Of a DNA stretch of 10,283 nt, positions 7,425-10,283 are shown in pieces. The DNA lies in the NCBI GenBank assembly GCA_030146225.1, contig JASLCA010000277.1, positions 1 to 10,283 on the forward strand, given 5' to 3'. The DNA is from Sphingobacterium sp. Its GTDB lineage: Bacteria; Bacteroidota; Bacteroidia; Sphingobacteriales; Sphingobacteriaceae. The translations under genes and the position numbers were made by a program. Positions within the stretch are counted from its first letter, which is position 1; each line of letters opens with the position of its first letter. The notes below the pieces were generated by a model, which searched no databases, was not told the origin of the DNA, and saw nothing but the letters and a program-made list of their open reading frames with translations.

Positions 7425-7443
7425 ATTTAGAACGATTATAAAC
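7425..7443. promoter_or_regulatory. Fur-box-like operator upstream of the ECF sigma gene
   Basis: ATTTAGAACGATTATAAAC is an imperfect 9-1-9 dyad that matches the site upstream of the second receptor gene at 15 of 19 positions. It sits between the small Fur-like gene and the sigma gene, 24 bases before the sigma start. It would allow iron-dependent repression of the sigma factor, as is usual for FecI-type genes. The regulator is inferred. Confidence 0.48.
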
Positions 7444-7450
7444 AATATGC

Positions 7451-7777
7451 TTAATTGTTTAGCGATCTATCTTTTTCTCTCTTGTCCAACTGTGTTTTTA
7501 AGCTTTTGGATAGCTGATATTGGCTGGCTGTTTTCTTGTTGCTGGGCGTGTCCGCAATTAGTAACTCCTTTTCTCTTAGTACCCTGAGGTTGTTAAATAC
7601 TGTGGCGTAGGAGGAGTTAATATTTGCCTGATGAAGCAGCACAAATATCTCATCTCCCGAAAGACTGGCTGGGTTACGATAGATGATTTTCACTATTGCT
7701 TTTTGCAAAGGCTTTAATGCGCGGATATCGATAGTCATAGAACCGTTTTTAAGCGATGAATATTTGTGCTTGTTCAA
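7451..7777 (-). CDS. Small Fur-like winged-helix protein lacking the metal-binding/dimerisation domain
   Basis: This is a 108-aa basic protein. Residues about 20-90 read like the DNA-binding half of a Fur-family repressor: LKPLQKAIVKIIY, then SGDEIFVLLHQANI, then the recognition-helix block SSYATVFNNLRVLREKELL (55-73), comparable with ATVYRVLNQFDDAGIV of E. coli Fur, and a wing ending YQLS. The usual YR of the recognition helix is FN here. The protein ends with a short charged tail (KSLKTQLDKREKDRSLNN). There is no second domain: no HxH or CxxC metal ligands, and only 49 bp before the next gene, so it is not an obvious frameshift. The chosen start is TTG, 5 bp after the receptor stop, preceded by AATAAAA like neighbouring starts, and it retains a helix-1-like LKNGSMT. 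ATG at 7738 (95 aa) is the alternative. Fold is well supported; its target and function are unknown. Confidence 0.72.
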   Translation of the reverse strand: MNKHKYSSLKNGSMTIDIRALKPLQKAIVKIIYRNPASLSGDEIFVLLHQANINSSYATVFNNLRVLREKELLIADTPSNKKTASQYQLSKSLKTQLDKREKDRSLNN

Positions 7778-7782
7778 TTTTA

Positions 7783-10146
7783 TTAACTTCCAAATCTATA
7801 CTGTAAGGAAAGTAATACCTTTCTATTGTCAGGGAAGCGCTTGTTGTCAATCTGCAAATTGGCAAAGCTGCTGCTATATTGTGGCGTGCCATTGCGTACT
7901 AGGCCATTGGCAGCTAGCTTGATCATTGCGCGTTCGCTCAGGAGTTTTTTCTCCACGGCAAGATCAAGTCCATAGGTCTTTTCTACCTGACGTATGCCAT
8001 CGGTAAGTGGCGAGTTGTAGTAGCCTAAGGCTTCGATGCGCCAGCCTTTCTGAAAATTAAAGGTATGTCTACTGTTGGCGGTCCAGCTTGAGCCTTTCCG
8101 ATCTAAATCAATCGCTCCAACGGTTCCTTTAAAGCTATTGTGAAAGGCATTGATATAATGACTTCCATCCCAGAAGGGAGCAAAGCGATTGTTGTACATC
8201 ATGCTCGCACTGTAGTTTAGGTGCTTTCCAAGGTTCTCGGGCCTGCTATAGGTCTGCGAAGGGTTTTCGCCAATGCCCGTAATCCAGGTAATCACATCCT
8301 TGCTATGGCTGAGTCCCAGGGTGGTAAAGAGCTTGTTTTTAAAGCCATGCCCCAGTTCTAGGATATTGCTGATTTCAGGCTTTAGGTCTGGATTTCCTTC
8401 ATAATAGCTAAAGGGATCCTCGTACACCCTAAAGACATTGACATCATGATCGCTTGGACGGGCGATGCGCGAACTATAAGCAGCCCTTAAGTTATGCTTT
8501 TCGTTGATGGCATAGCTGGTGAACAGGGTGGGGAATAGATGGAAGTAATTGTTCTTATCGGCCTGCTGAATGCTTTGTTGATTTGCCTTGGTATAGGTGT
8601 ACTCCGCGCGTAAGCCCAGCTTGTATTCAAAGCTGTTTATCTTGCTTCCAAAGGTTGCATAGGCGGCCTCCACATGCTGCGTATATTGGAAGTCATAAGA
8701 GCTGTTATTGTCGCGTACCCATGCGCCTTGCTGTAGGGTGTCATTTCTAAGTTGATTGTCAATAAAGAAATGGGTTCCCTTCCAGCCCAGCTCATACAGG
8801 CTATGCCTGCCTATTGGCTGACTATAGTCCACTCGGGCACTGTAGGTGGTATTGCTTAGATCCTGTAAATTATGCCTAGCTGAGGGCTCTTTGAGGGTGT
8901 TTGCCTGCTGATATCGGGTGTAAAAATCATTGTCATAGGCATTGCTATGCGGCGCAAAGTCTAGGTTTACTTTAAGGTAATGATTTTCCTGCTCATACTT
9001 TTTATTGTAGTTGACATTAAAGGTCAGGTTGTTATAGCCCTCGTCAAATCTGTTGTTGGTTAAGGCGCTTTGGGTAACTTGTTGGCTTGCATCGCTGAAG
9101 TCAAGCTGAATATCCGAATAGGAGATATAATTTCCTTTTATCCAGCTAAAGCTAGCTTCAAGGGTGCTGCTGCTGTCGATATCAAAGGTAAGGCCTGTCA
9201 ATATGCTGTGATAGCGACCCGGATTTAGACGTCTTTCCTCATGTTGGATTTGTTTACGTTGTAGGCTGCCATCTGGATTGCTCCAAGTACGTACCAGATC
9301 TGAACTTTCTTTGCCCTCCTCATGCCCAGTAGATAGGTTGGTAAATACATTTAGACGCTCGGTCTTGTAATGTAAGCCTGCCCCAGCACTAGCCTGTGCC
9401 TTGCGGGTATGTGATCCCCGTAAGAATACATCCCCACCCCAGCCAGCATGCTTGTTTTTCTTGGTAATTATATTGATAATACCAGCCGAGCCTGAGGCAT
9501 CCTCCTTGGAGGAGGGAGTGGAGACCAATTCTAACTTAGCGATGTCTCGGGCTTGTAGGCCGCGCAGCATACTGGCTAGTTGGGCCCCTGAGACGTAAAC
9601 ATCTCGGCCATTGATTTTAATGTTTGCACCTGTACGTCCCTGTATGGAGAAGTTGCCCTTGCCATCTGAGACAATCCCAGGTGTTTTCTCCAGCAATTCT
9701 AAGACATTATTCCCCTCAGCCAAGGCCGACTCTTCTACATGCACCACCATTTTATCCACAAATTGCTGTACAACTGGAGGCTTACCAAAGATATGTACGG
9801 CATTGAGGGCTATAGCCTGTGGATTTAAGATGGCTGGCGTGATGGTAAGCTTATCCCCATGTTTGGTACTGTAGGCTTTAGAGTAGTAGGTCTCATAGCC
9901 AACGGAGCTAATACGTAGGATAAAATTGCCATGGGTATTGGCCGTAAAATCATATTGCCCACTTTCATTGCTACTGGTCTGCATAAACAGGGTAGAGTCT
10001 GGCAGTTGCAGCAAGCTGATGCTGGCTTTCTCTAAAGCTTTTCCATTTTCAGCGAGCACTTTCCCATGTATGCTAAATTGTGCATGTAGGGGTGTTAAGG
10101 TAATAAGTAATAAAATAATGAGCAGTAATATGCTTTTATCTTTCAT
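7783..10146 (-). CDS. TonB-dependent receptor-like outer membrane beta-barrel family protein
   Basis: This 787-aa protein has a clear signal peptide (MKDKSILLLIILLLI..., cleavage near HA-Q, 22/23). A CarboxypepD_reg-like domain follows at about 25-105 (IHGKVLAENGKALEKASISL, GYETYYSK). The plug at about 122-229 contains NNVLELLEKTPGIVSDGKG, IKINGRDVYVSG and SAGIINIITKKN. A barrel of about 550 residues ends LLSLQYRFGS, a normal aromatic-containing final strand. The LLEKTPG...INGR pattern marks the outer membrane beta-barrel (OMP_b-brl_3) branch of TonB-dependent proteins, distinct from the receptor at 2377-4797. No STN domain is present. The small Fur-like gene starts 5 bp after its stop, so they probably form one unit. 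The shared Fur-box-like dyad 84 bp upstream suggests iron control. Substrate is unknown; an iron chelate is a guess from regulation and neighbours. Confidence 0.9.
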   Translation of the reverse strand: MKDKSILLLIILLLITLTPLHAQFSIHGKVLAENGKALEKASISLLQLPDSTLFMQTSSNESGQYDFTANTHGNFILRISSVGYETYYSKAYSTKHGDKLTITPAILNPQAIALNAVHIFGKPPVVQQFVDKMVVHVEESALAEGNNVLELLEKTPGIVSDGKGNFSIQGRTGANIKINGRDVYVSGAQLASMLRGLQARDIAKLELVSTPSSKEDASGSAGIINIITKKNKHAGWGGDVFLRGSHTRKAQASAGAGLHYKTERLNVFTNLSTGHEEGKESSDLVRTWSNPDGSLQRKQIQHEERRLNPGRYHSILTGLTFDIDSSSTLEASFSWIKGNYISYSDIQLDFSDASQQVTQSALTNNRFDEGYNNLTFNVNYNKKYEQENHYLKVNLDFAPHSNAYDNDFYTRYQQANTLKEPSARHNLQDLSNTTYSARVDYSQPIGRHSLYELGWKGTHFFIDNQLRNDTLQQGAWVRDNNSSYDFQYTQHVEAAYATFGSKINSFEYKLGLRAEYTYTKANQQSIQQADKNNYFHLFPTLFTSYAINEKHNLRAAYSSRIARPSDHDVNVFRVYEDPFSYYEGNPDLKPEISNILELGHGFKNKLFTTLGLSHSKDVITWITGIGENPSQTYSRPENLGKHLNYSASMMYNNRFAPFWDGSHYINAFHNSFKGTVGAIDLDRKGSSWTANSRHTFNFQKGWRIEALGYYNSPLTDGIRQVEKTYGLDLAVEKKLLSERAMIKLAANGLVRNGTPQYSSSFANLQIDNKRFPDNRKVLLSLQYRFGS

Positions 10147-10161
10147 GTTTGTAAATGCTTA

Positions 10162-10185
10162 ATGATTGGTAATCATAATATTATG
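10162..10185. repeat. Overlapping dyads in the leader of the second receptor gene
   Basis: ATGATT-GGT-AATCAT is a 6-bp inverted repeat with a 3-base spacer. It overlaps CATAATATTATG, a perfect 12-bp palindrome. Both lie 16-39 bp upstream of the receptor start, within the probable untranslated leader. They could be a second operator or a small leader hairpin; the high A-T content means chance is possible. Confidence 0.35.
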
Positions 10186-10230
10186 ACTACAGCTGTGAGG
10201 GTCAATCTGCCGGGCTCATGCATTAGCCTG

Positions 10231-10249
10231 ATTTAGATTAATTATAAAT
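10231..10249. promoter_or_regulatory. Fur-box-like operator upstream of the second receptor gene
   Basis: ATTTAGATTAATTATAAAT is the most symmetric of three related sites: seven of nine positions pair around a central A. The first 16 bases are identical to the site in front of the XusA-like receptor. It is 84 bp upstream of the receptor start, a normal operator/promoter position. The size and palindromic A-T-rich form suit a Fur-family site; binding is inferred. Confidence 0.55.
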
Positions 10250-10283
10250 AGCGACCTCCTTATTGGATAGTAGCGCATCAGGG

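Noticed and set aside
7402..7450. Possible remnant of a Fur metal-binding domain after the mini-Fur stop
   Set aside because: Only 49 bp separate the two genes and they hold the dyad and the sigma leader. No frame there encodes HxH or CxxC-like ligands, so a simple frameshift explanation does not fit.
9611..9874. 87-codon plus-strand open frame inside the second receptor gene
   Set aside because: It is antisense to the plug domain, which is intact and well conserved in the other direction, and has no recognisable protein features.
1..10283. CRISPR array, tRNA/rRNA genes, insertion sequence or prophage signals
   Set aside because: I saw no regularly spaced direct repeats, no cloverleaf-like sequence, no transposase or integrase motif and no terminal inverted repeats. 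The genes are uniformly oriented and similar in base composition.

Overview
The window looks like chromosomal DNA from a member of the Bacteroidota, most likely a Sphingobacteriaceae-type organism (Sphingobacterium/Pedobacter-like). The evidence is two TonB-dependent outer-membrane proteins with CarboxypepD_reg-like N-terminal domains, a DUF4374 lipoprotein family largely confined to this phylum, a FecI-type sigma factor with a short FecR-like partner, and A-rich rather than Shine-Dalgarno leaders in front of start codons. All supported genes lie on the minus strand. This is a judgement from protein style, not from a marker gene.

Reading in the direction of transcription, from right to left. 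(1) A leader at the right edge carries a 19-bp Fur-box-like dyad and leads into a 787-aa TonB-dependent receptor-like protein of the outer membrane beta-barrel family. Five bases later comes a very small Fur-like protein that has the winged-helix DNA-binding half but no metal-binding half. (2) A second copy of the dyad stands in front of an ECF sigma factor, which probably starts at TTG. (3) After a short gap comes a one-span FecR-like protein, followed 7 bp later by a DUF4374-type lipoprotein. (4) A third copy of the dyad sits directly in front of an 806-aa TonB-dependent receptor, followed 5 bp later by a second DUF4374 lipoprotein. A strong stem-loop terminator then precedes a PepSY-associated transmembrane protein that runs off the left edge.

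The last three genes (receptor, DUF4374 lipoprotein, PepSY membrane protein) have the order and make-up of the XusA-XusB-XusC xenosiderophore uptake system of Bacteroides thetaiotaomicron. The simplest reading is a siderophore-piracy locus: surface capture by the lipoprotein, TonB-driven import, then handling or reduction of the ferric siderophore at the inner membrane. Around this core are genes not part of the three-gene system as I know it: a sigma/FecR-like pair with its own DUF4374 paralogue, a Fur DNA-binding domain without a sensor domain, and a second receptor. The near-identical dyads in front of both receptors and the sigma gene tie these units into one probable iron-responsive regulon. 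The most novel idea is that the sigma-linked DUF4374 protein acts as a periplasmic ligand sensor, because neither receptor has the STN signalling domain used in classical FecA-FecR-FecI signalling.

I saw no tRNA, rRNA, CRISPR array, insertion sequence or convincing plus-strand gene. No gene-free stretch exceeds 300 bases.
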